Of a stretch of 64,000 nucleotides of DNA, positions 6,907-14,101 are shown one piece after another. The notes beneath the pieces are model-generated. The model ran no database searches, was not told the origin of the DNA, and worked only from the letters and a program-made list of their open reading frames with translations. The stretch comes from an uncultured Eubacteriales bacterium (GTDB lineage: Bacteria; Bacillota; Clostridia; Oscillospirales; Acutalibacteraceae), in the NCBI GenBank assembly GCA_934546985.1, contig CAKTEE010000004.1:124001-188000 (forward strand), given 5' to 3'. How positions within the stretch are numbered: position 1 is the first letter of the stretch; the number at the start of each line of letters is the position of its first letter. Both the position numbers and the translations under genes were made by a program.

Positions 6907-7656
6907 ATGGATTTATCACTACTTGAACAAAAGAAAGACTTTGTAAACGCAAATATAAATACACTCCCTAAAGCCGCACTGGATAACTATTCAATGGCTT
7001 TTGAAATTGAATATACCCATAATTCCACTGCTATTGAGGGGAACACTTTAACCCTCATGGAAACAAAGCTGCTGCTGGAAGATAAATTATCCGTAGGCGG
7101 TAAGAATCTTAGGGAAATATACGAAGTAGTTAACCACAATAAAGCATTTGCCTACGTGTCCGGCAGGATTGCGGACCATTTGCCGCTTGATGAAAAGGCA
7201 ATCAAAGACATACATGCCTTGTTAATGGATAATATTATCATTGGCGGTATTTACAGAAACGTAGATGTATATATCAGCGGCGCACAGCATACTCCTCCAA
7301 CGCCAAACGAAATGTATCAGCAGATTAAAAATTTTTACATTGATTTGCAGATTGATAAATATCATAACTCGATTGAATCAGCGGCATGGACACATGCTGA
7401 ATTCGTTAAAATACACCCATTTGTAGACGGCAACGGGCGTACATCAAGACTTATTATGAATTATCAGCTAATGGCAGGCGGTTATTTGCCTATATCTATT
7501 CCAAAAGAAGAAAGGCTCAGATACTTTGAATGCTTGGAAGCTTACGCAGTACAAGGTGATTTAACAATGTTTACTGCCTTTATCGCAGAGCTTGAAGAAA
7601 AGCGGCTTGATTATTATATTAAAGCAATTAAAGACAACACCGGAATATCCTTTTAA
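6907..7656 (+). CDS. Fic family protein with intact active site and inhibitory motif
   Basis: A 249-aa Fic protein, probably an AMPylator or related transferase. The core motif HPFVDGNGR is complete (residues 170-178), and the N-terminal inhibitory motif STAIEGN (40-46) is present, as in Fic proteins regulated by an internal alpha-inh helix. The flap region GGIYRNVDVYISG..HTPP (113-131) is typical. AAAGGAG stands 8 nt before the ATG. It follows the degenerate Fic gene on the same strand. The pair could act as toxin and modifier, or as host-modifying proteins of the element. Targets cannot be read from sequence. Confidence 0.9.
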   Translation: MDLSLLEQKKDFVNANINTLPKAALDNYSMAFEIEYTHNSTAIEGNTLTLMETKLLLEDKLSVGGKNLREIYEVVNHNKAFAYVSGRIADHLPLDEKAIKDIHALLMDNIIIGGIYRNVDVYISGAQHTPPTPNEMYQQIKNFYIDLQIDKYHNSIESAAWTHAEFVKIHPFVDGNGRTSRLIMNYQLMAGGYLPISIPKEERLRYFECLEAYAVQGDLTMFTAFIAELEEKRLDYYIKAIKDNTGISF

Positions 7657-8101
7657 ATCCCGCTCATGCATTAAATATCTTGCAGAATCGCTTATAACAC
7701 GATTATATGTATTTATCCTCAACTTTTACTGTAAACATTATTTCTTTAAATTACAGCGAACCACAGACAATATAAAGCGCATGTCAATAGGACTACTGCT
7801 AAACGCAGTAGTCCTTTGTTGACTTTATCACAATATATGTATATAATAAATTTAGTTTTTAAACAGAGCGGGATTAAATAAGCTTTTGGCAAGGCTTGTC
7901 AAGTCTTTGGGGAGATTTTGGGTAGGTTATAAACTGTTGTTTTTGTTCTGACTCGGTGTTTCACCGACCCCTTTGTATAACGTTTAAACCATTGTATGAA
8001 GCCGTAACATTGGCAAGAATAGGAATATAATGACACCATAACGCGCGCGAGAGAGAAAACTTGGGTGTAGTAGGTTATACATAATAGCCGATGACCTGAA
8101 T
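7657..8101. other. Gene-free stretch after the Fic pair
   Basis: No credible ORF. It holds the hairpin at 7789-7815, two GAGCGGG heptamers (7659-7665 reversed, 7866-7872 direct), a small CGGTG-TTT-CACCG hairpin near 7955 and an alternating CGCGCGCGAGAGAGA tract near 8043. The region precedes a broken replication gene and may be its damaged 5' end and leader. Confidence 0.5.
7789..7815 (+). terminator. Probable terminator downstream of the fic genes
   Basis: AGGACTACTGC (7789-7799), a 5-nt loop, GCAGTAGTCCT (7805-7815): an 11-bp perfect stem. The T-run is poor (TTGTTGACTTT), so termination efficiency is uncertain. Confidence 0.6.
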
Positions 8102-8476
8102 ATGAGTACAGAGAAAATAGGACTGATGTTGAGCTTCTTCCTTGGACGGTCACTGTTTAACGATACACTTTTCAAGGCGGACAAGATCCTGACGTCCAAA
8201 GGCATACAGGAAAGGTTTCAGGAAGCCGTAAAGAGCCGCGGTTCCAAAAATCCTATTCCGGTTATTGAAAAGTTTTGGGTTTTATCAAAAGAAGATACCC
8301 TAAGCTTTATTAAAGTGCACCAAAACGCGGATTTTTCCGAGAAAAACAACAATAATTCCAAGAAAAATAACTATAATTCCGAGAATTATGACACAAAGGA
8401 AAGTAAAGTAAATAAAAGTAAAGGAAAGTATACGTGCACACAAAGAAAAACGTATTTTGAACCCGCTCATTTTTGA
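8102..8476 (+). pseudogene. Truncated DUF4373-type phage replication protein
   Basis: Residues ~18-60 (LFNDTLFKADKILTSKGIQE, then RFQEAVKSR) match the C-terminal half of the DUF4373 (Lin1244/Lin1753-like) domain of phage replication-organiser proteins. In that family the iLTSkgIQxRfxea motif follows a ~90-residue N-terminal half that is absent here. The frame opens at an ATG without ribosome binding site, and after residue ~70 it turns into an Asn/Lys-rich low-complexity tail. I read it as the 5'-deleted remains of a replication initiator gene. It could still be translated as a short protein. Confidence 0.65.
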
Positions 8477-9053
8477 GCAAAAGTCTATTGATACAACACG
8501 AGCGAGAAAAACACAGGTACTTCTATTCTGGAAATCCCCTTTTAATGGGTACTATACGCGCAAGCGGCCAGTACCTCTCATTTTGAGAGATACTGAAAAT
8601 TCACTTTCTTTAGAGAGAAACAACTCAATAACAAATTGTTATCGGGCATGGACTGTGCTTGAAAGGGGTAGGCCTATAAAAGTGCTATCCCTTTTATTTA
8701 TCTATTCAGGCATGAGAAAAGCCTCTTTCTTACTTGTGGGTTAATGAGCGGGAAATACTCTAAAGATTTCTAATGTTTTTAAAAATCTCAAAATATAAAA
8801 AGCAAGACAGCAAGCGGTAAACAGCAAGATTTCTGCTCTTGTGCATTAGAGGTAATTATCCCCCTGTAGCATTCTATTTTGCACACCCTAAAAGAGAAAT
8901 AAAACAGGAGAAATTTTTGGTGTTTATTTGGTGTTTATTGGTGTTTAAAAACACCGAGATTCGCAAACGTTCACGAATATTAAAACGCTAAAAACCTTGA
9001 TAAATAAGGGTTTACAGACATTTACAAACGTGTGCAATCCGTAGAAAAACGCA
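8477..9053. other. Non-coding right arm of the element
   Basis: No supported gene; an open frame at 8457-8744 has no family features or ribosome binding site. Present are small hairpins (GCTCA-TTT-TGAGC near 8464, CTCTCA-TTT-TGAGAG near 8576), one direct GAGCGGG (8746-8752), the GGTGTTTA repeats at 8919-8955, and an AAACC..GGTTT hairpin near 8993-9013. This is the DNA next to the attachment site. Confidence 0.5.
8919..8955. repeat. Three GGTGTTTA direct repeats ending in a palindrome
   Basis: GGTGTTTA occurs at 8919-8926, 8930-8937 and 8940-8947, about one helical turn apart. The last copy forms the perfect palindrome GGTGTTT-AA-AAACACC (8940-8955). Lying ~100 bp from the attachment core, they could be integrase arm-type or excisionase sites, or replication iterons. 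Confidence 0.6.
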
Positions 9054-9098
9054 CTACGAACCAGTAGGTCAGGGGTTCGAGTCCCTTCAAGCGCGCCA
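9054..9098 (+). other. Attachment site: 3' half of a tRNA-Arg(ACG) gene
   Basis: The 45 nt fold as tRNA positions 32-76: anticodon loop CTACGAA (anticodon ACG), CCAGT (39-43), a 5-nt variable loop AGGTC, T-arm AGGGG-TTCGAGT-CCCTT, acceptor strand CAAGCGC, discriminator G and CCA. The 5' half is absent: the sequence to the left does not pair. This is the usual footprint of a tyrosine-integrase element inserted into a tRNA gene, with the intact tRNA expected to the left of the window. It is an att core, not a working tRNA gene. Confidence 0.85.
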
Positions 9099-9101
9099 CG
9101 T

Positions 9102-9146
9102 AAAAAGCCTTGAAACCTTTGATTTATAAGGGTTTCGGGCTTTTTT
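9102..9146 (+). terminator. Terminator following the tRNA-Arg fragment
   Basis: AAAAAGCC-TT-GAAACC (9102-9117) pairs with GGTTTC-G-GGCTTTTT (9131-9145), then T6. It is placed as the original tRNA terminator would be. Confidence 0.75.
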
Positions 9147-9222
9147 GTTTTTTATAATATTTTTACACAAATGATTGTTTTATGCATTCTTGGGGTTTAT
9201 TGTTTCAAAACCACATATAGAA

Positions 9223-9269
9223 AAGGCTGTATGAATCCTGATTTTCGGTAACATACAGCCTTATTTTTT
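9223..9269. terminator. Strong hairpin terminator between att and the integrase remnant
   Basis: AAGGCTGTATG (9223-9233) and CATACAGCCTT (9252-9262) form a perfect 11-bp stem followed by ATTTTTTA. It lies just past the stop codon of the leftward integrase remnant and can also act on plus-strand transcripts. Confidence 0.85.
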
Positions 9270-9386
9270 AACCCGTTTTACTTTTATTGAGCGGGTTTAA
9301 AAGGTTTTCAAGCGTATCTGCCGCCGCTTGGTCGGCTGATTGTATCGCATGTATGTAAATTCTTCCTATAGTTGTACTGTTGGCAT
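9269..9386 (-). pseudogene. C-terminal remnant of a tyrosine-recombinase integrase
   Basis: Read on the minus strand, 9386 to 9269 encodes the tail THANSTTIGRIYIHAIQSAD, continuing AAADTLENLLNP to a TAA stop. This matches the end of phage integrases (GHAN-x-TT-x-x-x-IY-x-HA, carrying the active-site Tyr in IYIHA). A stop codon directly precedes it, so everything upstream of the GHAN motif is gone. Its 3' end faces the att site, the usual place of an integrase gene. Confidence 0.8.
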
Positions 9387-9450
9387 GTGTTTAGCAGAAT
9401 ATATACTTCGTACAAGTCTTTTCGTTTCATTATTTTTAACCTTTTCATAC

Positions 9451-9634
9451 CAAATGATAAACAATTTGCTACTATCGGAAATAGCGGCAGGAACGGAATA
9501 TCATCAGGCATTCCAGAACGTTAAAAACAAAATACAGCAGTTTTCTTCTTTTGCCTTTGCTTCTGGATTCTTAACAGGGAAAGCGAGTTAATTTTTTTAT
9601 TTCTTGTCCCCCCTATCAGAAAAATATGAGGATA
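9451..9634. repeat. 184-bp direct repeat, copy B (rha 3' fragment)
   Basis: Same length as 2804-2987 with 4 differences by eye. The reading frame of the last 46 codons of the rha-like gene is kept to its TAA at 9591, but no start or N-terminal domain remains, so it is a gene fragment. It lies beyond the att site, about 65 bp past the integrase remnant. Confidence 0.95.
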
Positions 9635-10075
9635 TAGAAAAAACGTAAAATACAAAGGACAAATATGAAATATCATGTATCTTGCCGCAGCAGTCAAATT
9701 TTGCGACAAATTTCCTGCATCATCAGCAAAAAATAAATTTATACATCGACTTACTACAATATATGAGAGAAAACCATTGCCTCCGGCGACGTTTTTTGTA
9801 TCTTCTATTGACTGCTTTTACACTGCACAAAACTTGTTTATTTTTGCTGTCGTTCCCCTCGCGGAGAACGTGGATAGAACTTCCGCTTTGGTCACAATAG
9901 AAGCGGTATCTGCTGATTGTTCCCTTTTATAAGGAACGAGGGTAAAATATACCGCTGTATGCACCATTTGTTTTTAGGGGGATATTTATAAGACTTTTCC
10001 CATTTTTATAACTTGCACATAAAACAGACGTCTTCGGAAAATATAACCATATGTAACAGAAAGGGGTCAATGTGT
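9635..10075. other. Gene-free stretch before enolase with clustered hairpins
   Basis: No supported gene. Between 9851 and 9956 three nested or adjacent hairpins occur: CGTTC..GAACG, CCGCTT..AAGCGG, and AGCGGTAT (9902-9909)..ATACCGCT (9949-9956) enclosing GTTCC..GGAAC. They could be a structured leader or small RNA, or repeat debris at the element-chromosome junction. I see no clear promoter for eno. Confidence 0.45.
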
Positions 10076-11356
10076 ATGGAAAAGCTAAAAATTCAGCATG
10101 TCTGCGGCAGACAGATTTTTGATTCCCGCGCCACTCCTACGGTAGAGGCATGTGTAACGCTGGAAAACGGCGTCAGTGCAAGCGCGAGTGTTCCGTCCGG
10201 TGCATCTACAGGCAGATTTGAAGCTTGTGAGCTTCGAGATAATGAGAAAGAATATAATGGAAAAGGCGTATCCAAGGCAGTCAATCATATAAACCATACG
10301 ATTCGTGAAGCTTTAACTGGTGAATGCATTTTTTGCCAGCAGACTATCGACAATAAAATGATTGCTGCCGATGCGACAGAAAACAAATCTGCCCTTGGCG
10401 CCAATGCAATCCTCGCCGTATCATTGGCTTGTGCGAAAGCAGCGGCGAAATCTCTTAACTTGCCGTTATACCGTTATTTGGGCGGTATTCACGGTATCAC
10501 TCTGCCTGTGCCTATGATGAATATTCTGAACGGCGGCGCTCATGCAAGCAATAACGTTGATATTCAGGAATTTATGATTATGCCTGTTGGTGCAAAAAGT
10601 TTCCGTGATGCTATGCGTATGGGGACAGAAATTTATATCCAACTCGGCAAAACGCTGAAAGAACGCGAATTATCAACAACAGTTGGAGATGAAGGCGGAT
10701 ATGCGCCGAACCTTGCGGATGATGAACAGGCACTTGCTCTGCTTGTTGAAGCAATTGAGCGTTCCGGATACCGGCCTGGTGACGATGTGCGGATTGCACT
10801 GGACGCTGCCACAAGCGATTGGTACCACGACGGCACCTATCTTGTGCCCAAAAAACAGGTGCAGATGTCAAGAGAAGCAATGATTTCTTACTTTGAAAAC
10901 TTATCTGCAAAGTATCCCATTATTTCCATCGAGGACCCGTTAGCGGAGGACGATTTTGAAGGCTTTGCAGAAATCACAAAACGCATTGGGAATAAGGTAC
11001 AGATTGTTGGCGACGATTTGTTTGTAACAAACCCTCAACGCCTGCGCAAAGGTATTGAGCTAAAAAGCGCAAATACCATTTTGATAAAGCCGAACCAAAT
11101 TGGTTCTCTGAGCGAAACTCTGGAAACTGTCCGTCTTGCCAAAGAGCATGGTTACCATACGATTCTTTCCCATCGCAGCGGGGAAACAGAGGATACTTCC
11201 ATAGCAGATATTGCAGTGGCGCTCAATGCAGGGCAGATAAAAACCGGAGCGCCCGCAAGAACAGACCGTGTCTGCAAATATAACCGTTTGCTGAAAATAG
11301 AAGAGCTTTTGGGTGGCGCGGCATATTATCCGGGAATAAAAGCATTGCTTCGATAA
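10076..11356 (+). CDS. eno: Enolase
   Basis: Phosphopyruvate hydratase, converting 2-phosphoglycerate to phosphoenolpyruvate in glycolysis; a cytosolic Mg2+ enzyme. The 426-aa product has the family fingerprints in order: GRQIFDSRATPTVEA near the N-terminus, the mobile loop SGASTGRFEA, a metal-binding aspartate and SIEDP further on, VGDDLFVTN, the signature ILIKPNQIGSLSETLE, and SHRSGETEDT. The length fits the usual ~430. AAAGGGG (10060-10066) is 9 nt before the ATG at 10076 and only 3 nt before the one at 10070, so the later start is chosen. It is the first chromosomal gene after the mobile-element debris. Confidence 0.97.
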   Translation: MEKLKIQHVCGRQIFDSRATPTVEACVTLENGVSASASVPSGASTGRFEACELRDNEKEYNGKGVSKAVNHINHTIREALTGECIFCQQTIDNKMIAADATENKSALGANAILAVSLACAKAAAKSLNLPLYRYLGGIHGITLPVPMMNILNGGAHASNNVDIQEFMIMPVGAKSFRDAMRMGTEIYIQLGKTLKERELSTTVGDEGGYAPNLADDEQALALLVEAIERSGYRPGDDVRIALDAATSDWYHDGTYLVPKKQVQMSREAMISYFENLSAKYPIISIEDPLAEDDFEGFAEITKRIGNKVQIVGDDLFVTNPQRLRKGIELKSANTILIKPNQIGSLSETLETVRLAKEHGYHTILSHRSGETEDTSIADIAVALNAGQIKTGAPARTDRVCKYNRLLKIEELLGGAAYYPGIKALLR

Positions 11357-11388
11357 GCCAAAAAATTTGATACCATTATGAAATTTTT

Positions 11389-11423
11389 GGGCGCAGAAAT
11401 TACTAATTGTAATTCTTGCGCCC
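11389..11423 (+). terminator. Imperfect hairpin after eno
   Basis: GGGCGCAGAAATTAC and GTAATTCTTGCGCCC pair with a small central mismatch over 11389-11423. No T-run follows, so it may be an mRNA-stabilising or weak terminating hairpin. Confidence 0.45.
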
Positions 11424-11486
11424 GATTTGTAATCATCATGTAAACATTTGTAAGCGGGATTTAAAGCTTTTAAAAAAACGCTGTGC

Positions 11487-11613
11487 TATAATTAAAAACG
11501 CAGTAAATAAAGAATTCCGGTTCCGATGGAGTCTGATGATAATGAGGGATCAGAGTCCGGAAGACCGTATGATAGACAGTCCGGCTGTGTTATAAAAACA
11601 CCCGGGCTTTTTT
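11487..11613 (+). ncRNA. Candidate small structured RNA between eno and the ttcA-like gene
   Basis: An extended -10 (TGC-TATAAT, 11487-11492) precedes ~115 nt without an ORF. The segment folds as GGAGTCTGAT (11528-11537) with ATCAGAGTCC (11549-11558), one G-G mismatch. AGTCCGG occurs twice (11554-11560, 11578-11584). It ends in a G/C-rich hairpin (11578-11608) with a T-run on the plus strand. I matched it by memory to no known riboswitch or 6S/SRP RNA. It could also be the far 3' UTR of eno. Confidence 0.5.
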
Positions 11614-11616
11614 AAT

Positions 11617-12327
11617 TTACCAGCGGTCGATATTCCCCCGCTGAAGCGCGCCGAGTACCTTTTGGTTCAACTGCCCGTACTGCCTATCCAAATCCTGTAT
11701 TACAGCTTTGATATGTTCCCGCTGGGTATTGCCGTCCACAGGGCATCTGCTTTTTATTACCGGCAGGGCATATTTTCTGACAACCCCTTCTACCGCGCTT
11801 TCCCTTGCAAAAACCATGGGGCGGATCATCGTTAAATCCTTTCTGGAGAGATAAGAAACAGGAGAAAAACATCCAACAGTCCCGCCGAAAAGCAGGTTCA
11901 TAAAAAAGGTTTCTTCCGCGTCATCTGCATGATGACCGAGTGCAAGCTTATTACAGCCATTTGCTTTTGCAAAATCGTGTAGAATCCCGCGCCGCATGCG
12001 TGCGCATAAAGAACATGGATTGCTTTCCCGGCGGGTTTCAAAAATAATTTTCGCAAGCTCCGTTTGCCGGATATAATACGGCACGCCGATACGGATACAT
12101 AGCTCCTCTATCGCAGAGTAATCACTGGGAGTGTTGTCAAAGCACGGGTCCAGGGTAACAGCAACCAGTTCATATTTTTTCGGATAAAACCGCCGCATTT
12201 CGCTCAGGCAGCATAGCAGAGCAAGGCTGTCCTTGCCGCCGGAAATACCAACCGCAATACGGTCACCATCCTGCACCATATTATAATGTTCCATTGCACT
12301 GCGCATAAGGCTCATTAATTTCTGCAT
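11617..12327 (-). CDS. TtcA-family tRNA thiolation protein
   Basis: A PP-loop ATPase of the TtcA/TtuA group, which thiolates tRNA (TtcA makes 2-thiocytidine at position 32) using ATP and an Fe-S cluster. The P-loop-like SGGKDSLALLCCL is at residues ~29-41, the CSLCARMRRG cysteine pair at ~101-110, GHHADDAEETFFMNLLFGG at ~130-148, and a third cysteine in SRCPVDGNTQRE near 190. These give the three cysteines expected for the cluster. At 236 aa it is shorter than the enterobacterial protein, as in many Firmicutes. It is convergent with eno and the putative small RNA. The exact modified base cannot be told from sequence. Confidence 0.85.
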   Translation of the reverse strand: MQKLMSLMRSAMEHYNMVQDGDRIAVGISGGKDSLALLCCLSEMRRFYPKKYELVAVTLDPCFDNTPSDYSAIEELCIRIGVPYYIRQTELAKIIFETRRESNPCSLCARMRRGILHDFAKANGCNKLALGHHADDAEETFFMNLLFGGTVGCFSPVSYLSRKDLTMIRPMVFARESAVEGVVRKYALPVIKSRCPVDGNTQREHIKAVIQDLDRQYGQLNQKVLGALQRGNIDRW

Positions 12328-12688
12328 GTGTTACCTCCGATGAAAAATATTCTGTCCTTTATTATAAAGGCAGAAAAAGAGGATTACAATAGCGAAACGG
12401 CAAAGGAGATTTTTACATAGGCGTACTGTAAAAACAAAAGAAAACAGAAGCATATCGAAGATAAATTCAAATACTGACGGATTTTAAAAATAAATCTGAA
12501 CATGAGAAAATAAAAGAAAAATACCTGAAAGCGCGAGATAACGGACGGATGATTCATTTATTTTAAAAAATTGAAAGGAAAGGGTTGACTTTCATATATA
12601 CATTGTGGTATGATGGTTGCCGTGGTATTCGGACCCCATATACGGGAGTTGTATATAAAATCATTGAAAAGATTTTGGAGGTAACATT
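12328..12688. other. Intergenic region upstream of rplM
   Basis: AT-rich DNA with no gene in 12328-12580, then the rplM promoter (12585-12614) and a ~65-nt leader. The leader contains CCCCATATACGGG-type pairing and sits where Firmicutes carry an L13 autoregulatory leader; I cannot confirm the fold. Confidence 0.4.
12585..12614 (+). promoter_or_regulatory. Sigma-A promoter of rplM-rpsI
   Basis: TTGACT (12585-12590), an 18-nt spacer, TATGAT (12609-12614), ~75 nt before the rplM start. Confidence 0.75.
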
Positions 12689-13117
12689 ATGTCCACTTAT
12701 ATGCCAAAAGCGGGAGAAATTACCCGTAAATGGTATGTGCTTGACGCGGCCGGCAAGCCGCTGGGCCGTGTTGCGGCTCAGGCAGCCATACTGCTCAGAG
12801 GCAAACAGAAGCCTCAGTTCGCACCGCATGTTGATTGCGGCGATCATGTCATCATCATTAACTGTGAAAAAGCTGTTCTTACCGGAAATAAGCTGACACA
12901 GAAAACTTACTATCATCACACCGGTTATATCGGTCATTTGAAAGAAGTGAAATACGGCACCCTGATGAAGCAGAGGCCGGAATTTGCAATGCAGCTTGCT
13001 GTAAAAGGCATGGTTCCTGACACAGTTATCGGCCGTAAGGCAATGACCAGACTGCGCGTATATAAGGGCACAGAGCATAAGCACGCTGCCCAGCAGCCTG
13101 AAACATGGGCTTTTTAA
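12689..13117 (+). CDS. rplM: Ribosomal protein L13
   Basis: Protein uL13 of the large ribosomal subunit, an early-assembly protein. The 142-aa sequence carries the typical start MSTYMPKAGEITRKWYVLDA, then GKPLGRVAAQAAILLRGKQK, a central VDCGDHVIIINCEKA and YHHTGYIG. TTTTGGAGG lies before the ATG. The length is that of the family. It is followed after 18 bp by rpsI, the conserved bacterial pair, under the promoter at 12585. L13 is known to autoregulate in several bacteria. Confidence 0.97.
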   Translation: MSTYMPKAGEITRKWYVLDAAGKPLGRVAAQAAILLRGKQKPQFAPHVDCGDHVIIINCEKAVLTGNKLTQKTYYHHTGYIGHLKEVKYGTLMKQRPEFAMQLAVKGMVPDTVIGRKAMTRLRVYKGTEHKHAAQQPETWAF

Positions 13118-13135
13118 GGAAGGGAGGCAATAAAC

Positions 13136-13534
13136 ATGTATAATAACGACGCTTATTTTTACGGCACCGGAAGAAGAAAATCTTCTGTTGCACGTGTTCG
13201 CCTTTACCCGGGCACCGGAAAGGTTACAATCAACGATAGGGATATCGACGATTATTTTGGTCTGGAAACTCTTAAGCTGATTGTCCGTCAGCCCCTTGCT
13301 CTGACCGATACACTCAACAAGTTTGATGTAGTGTGCAGAGTTGCAGGCGGCGGTGTTACCGGTCAGGCCGGTGCAATCCGTCACGGTATTTCCCGTGCAA
13401 TGCTGAAGGCTGACGAAAATTATCGTCCGGCTCTGAAAAAAGCAGGCTTCCTGACCCGTGACCCACGTATGAAGGAAAGAAAGAAATACGGTCTCAAAGG
13501 CGCCCGCCGTGCACCGCAGTTCTCAAAGAGATAA
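13136..13534 (+). CDS. rpsI: Ribosomal protein S9
   Basis: Protein uS9 of the small subunit, whose C-terminal tail reaches the P-site tRNA. The 132-aa product has YGTGRRKSSVARVRLYPGTG at the start, GGGVTGQAGAIRHGISRAML in the middle and the basic tail KKYGLKGARRAPQFSKR with the universal C-terminal SKR. AGGGAGG precedes the ATG. Second gene of the rplM-rpsI operon, closed by a strong terminator. Confidence 0.97.
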   Translation: MYNNDAYFYGTGRRKSSVARVRLYPGTGKVTINDRDIDDYFGLETLKLIVRQPLALTDTLNKFDVVCRVAGGGVTGQAGAIRHGISRAMLKADENYRPALKKAGFLTRDPRMKERKKYGLKGARRAPQFSKR

Positions 13535-13550
13535 AAAGTTCAAAATTGCA

Positions 13551-13589
13551 AAATCCCCGAAACATTTTATGTTTCGGGGATTTTTTCAA
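13551..13589 (+). terminator. Terminator of rplM-rpsI
   Basis: AAATCCCCGAAACA (13551-13564), a 5-nt loop, TGTTTCGGGGATTT (13570-13583), then T-rich DNA. Confidence 0.95.
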
Positions 13590-14101
13590 TTTCAAAGTCT
13601 TACAAAACTCTACAAAATCAAGTATGCAATATATACTACTGCCTGTGTTCGTTATGAGAGAAACAACGATTTTCTGCGAAAGACAGCGAAGAAATTTCCA
13701 TCCATGCTCTCTTTGAGAAAAATCGCCTCATATAGACATGACAATGACAATCTCAGCACATTTCTATGCCGTTCCTTTCCCGTAGAGTGAACAACTCACT
13801 GATAGCCAACCGGTACGCTCGTTTTCTTATTTCTACCCACGTTTCCCATAGAGAGAACGAAACAAATACAGATAAGTTTTATGCATGAGTCCATTGAATA
13901 TATGGTTACTTCACCAAATCTCGGCAATGAATTCACCAAAAATAACTGCCCATACTAATTCTTACAAAAGAATTCCCGCCAAATTTCGGTGCGAACATTA
14001 CAGGGATTCTATGGTTGCTTGAGTTTCGCACAGAAAGATATATTGTCTATACGCTGGAAAACGCTATAAAAACTTTAAGACTTAAACGAAAACATCCATA
14101 T
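13590..14101. other. Gene-free stretch between rpsI and the MFS gene
   Basis: About 510 bp without a credible ORF, repeat family or RNA fold that I can recognise. Base composition is like the surrounding intergenic DNA. It may be the worn remains of a gene. Confidence 0.5.

Noticed and set aside
8457..8744. 95-aa frame in the right arm of the element
   Set aside because: TTG start without ribosome binding site, odd composition and no family features.
9054..9098. A functional tRNA gene
   Set aside because: Only positions 32-76 are present; the upstream sequence cannot form the acceptor, D or anticodon 5' strands.
9675..9932. Two overlapping frames (85 and 72 aa) before enolase
   Set aside because: They overlap in different frames, have no ribosome binding site and run through the hairpin cluster.
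11520..11600. Fluoride, SRP or guanidine RNA in the eno downstream region
   Set aside because: Short stretches resemble parts of these (GATGG, GTCCGGAAG), but the full conserved cores are not there.
12563..13384. 273-aa open frame antisense to rplM-rpsI
   Set aside because: Overlaps two certain ribosomal protein genes and has no domain.
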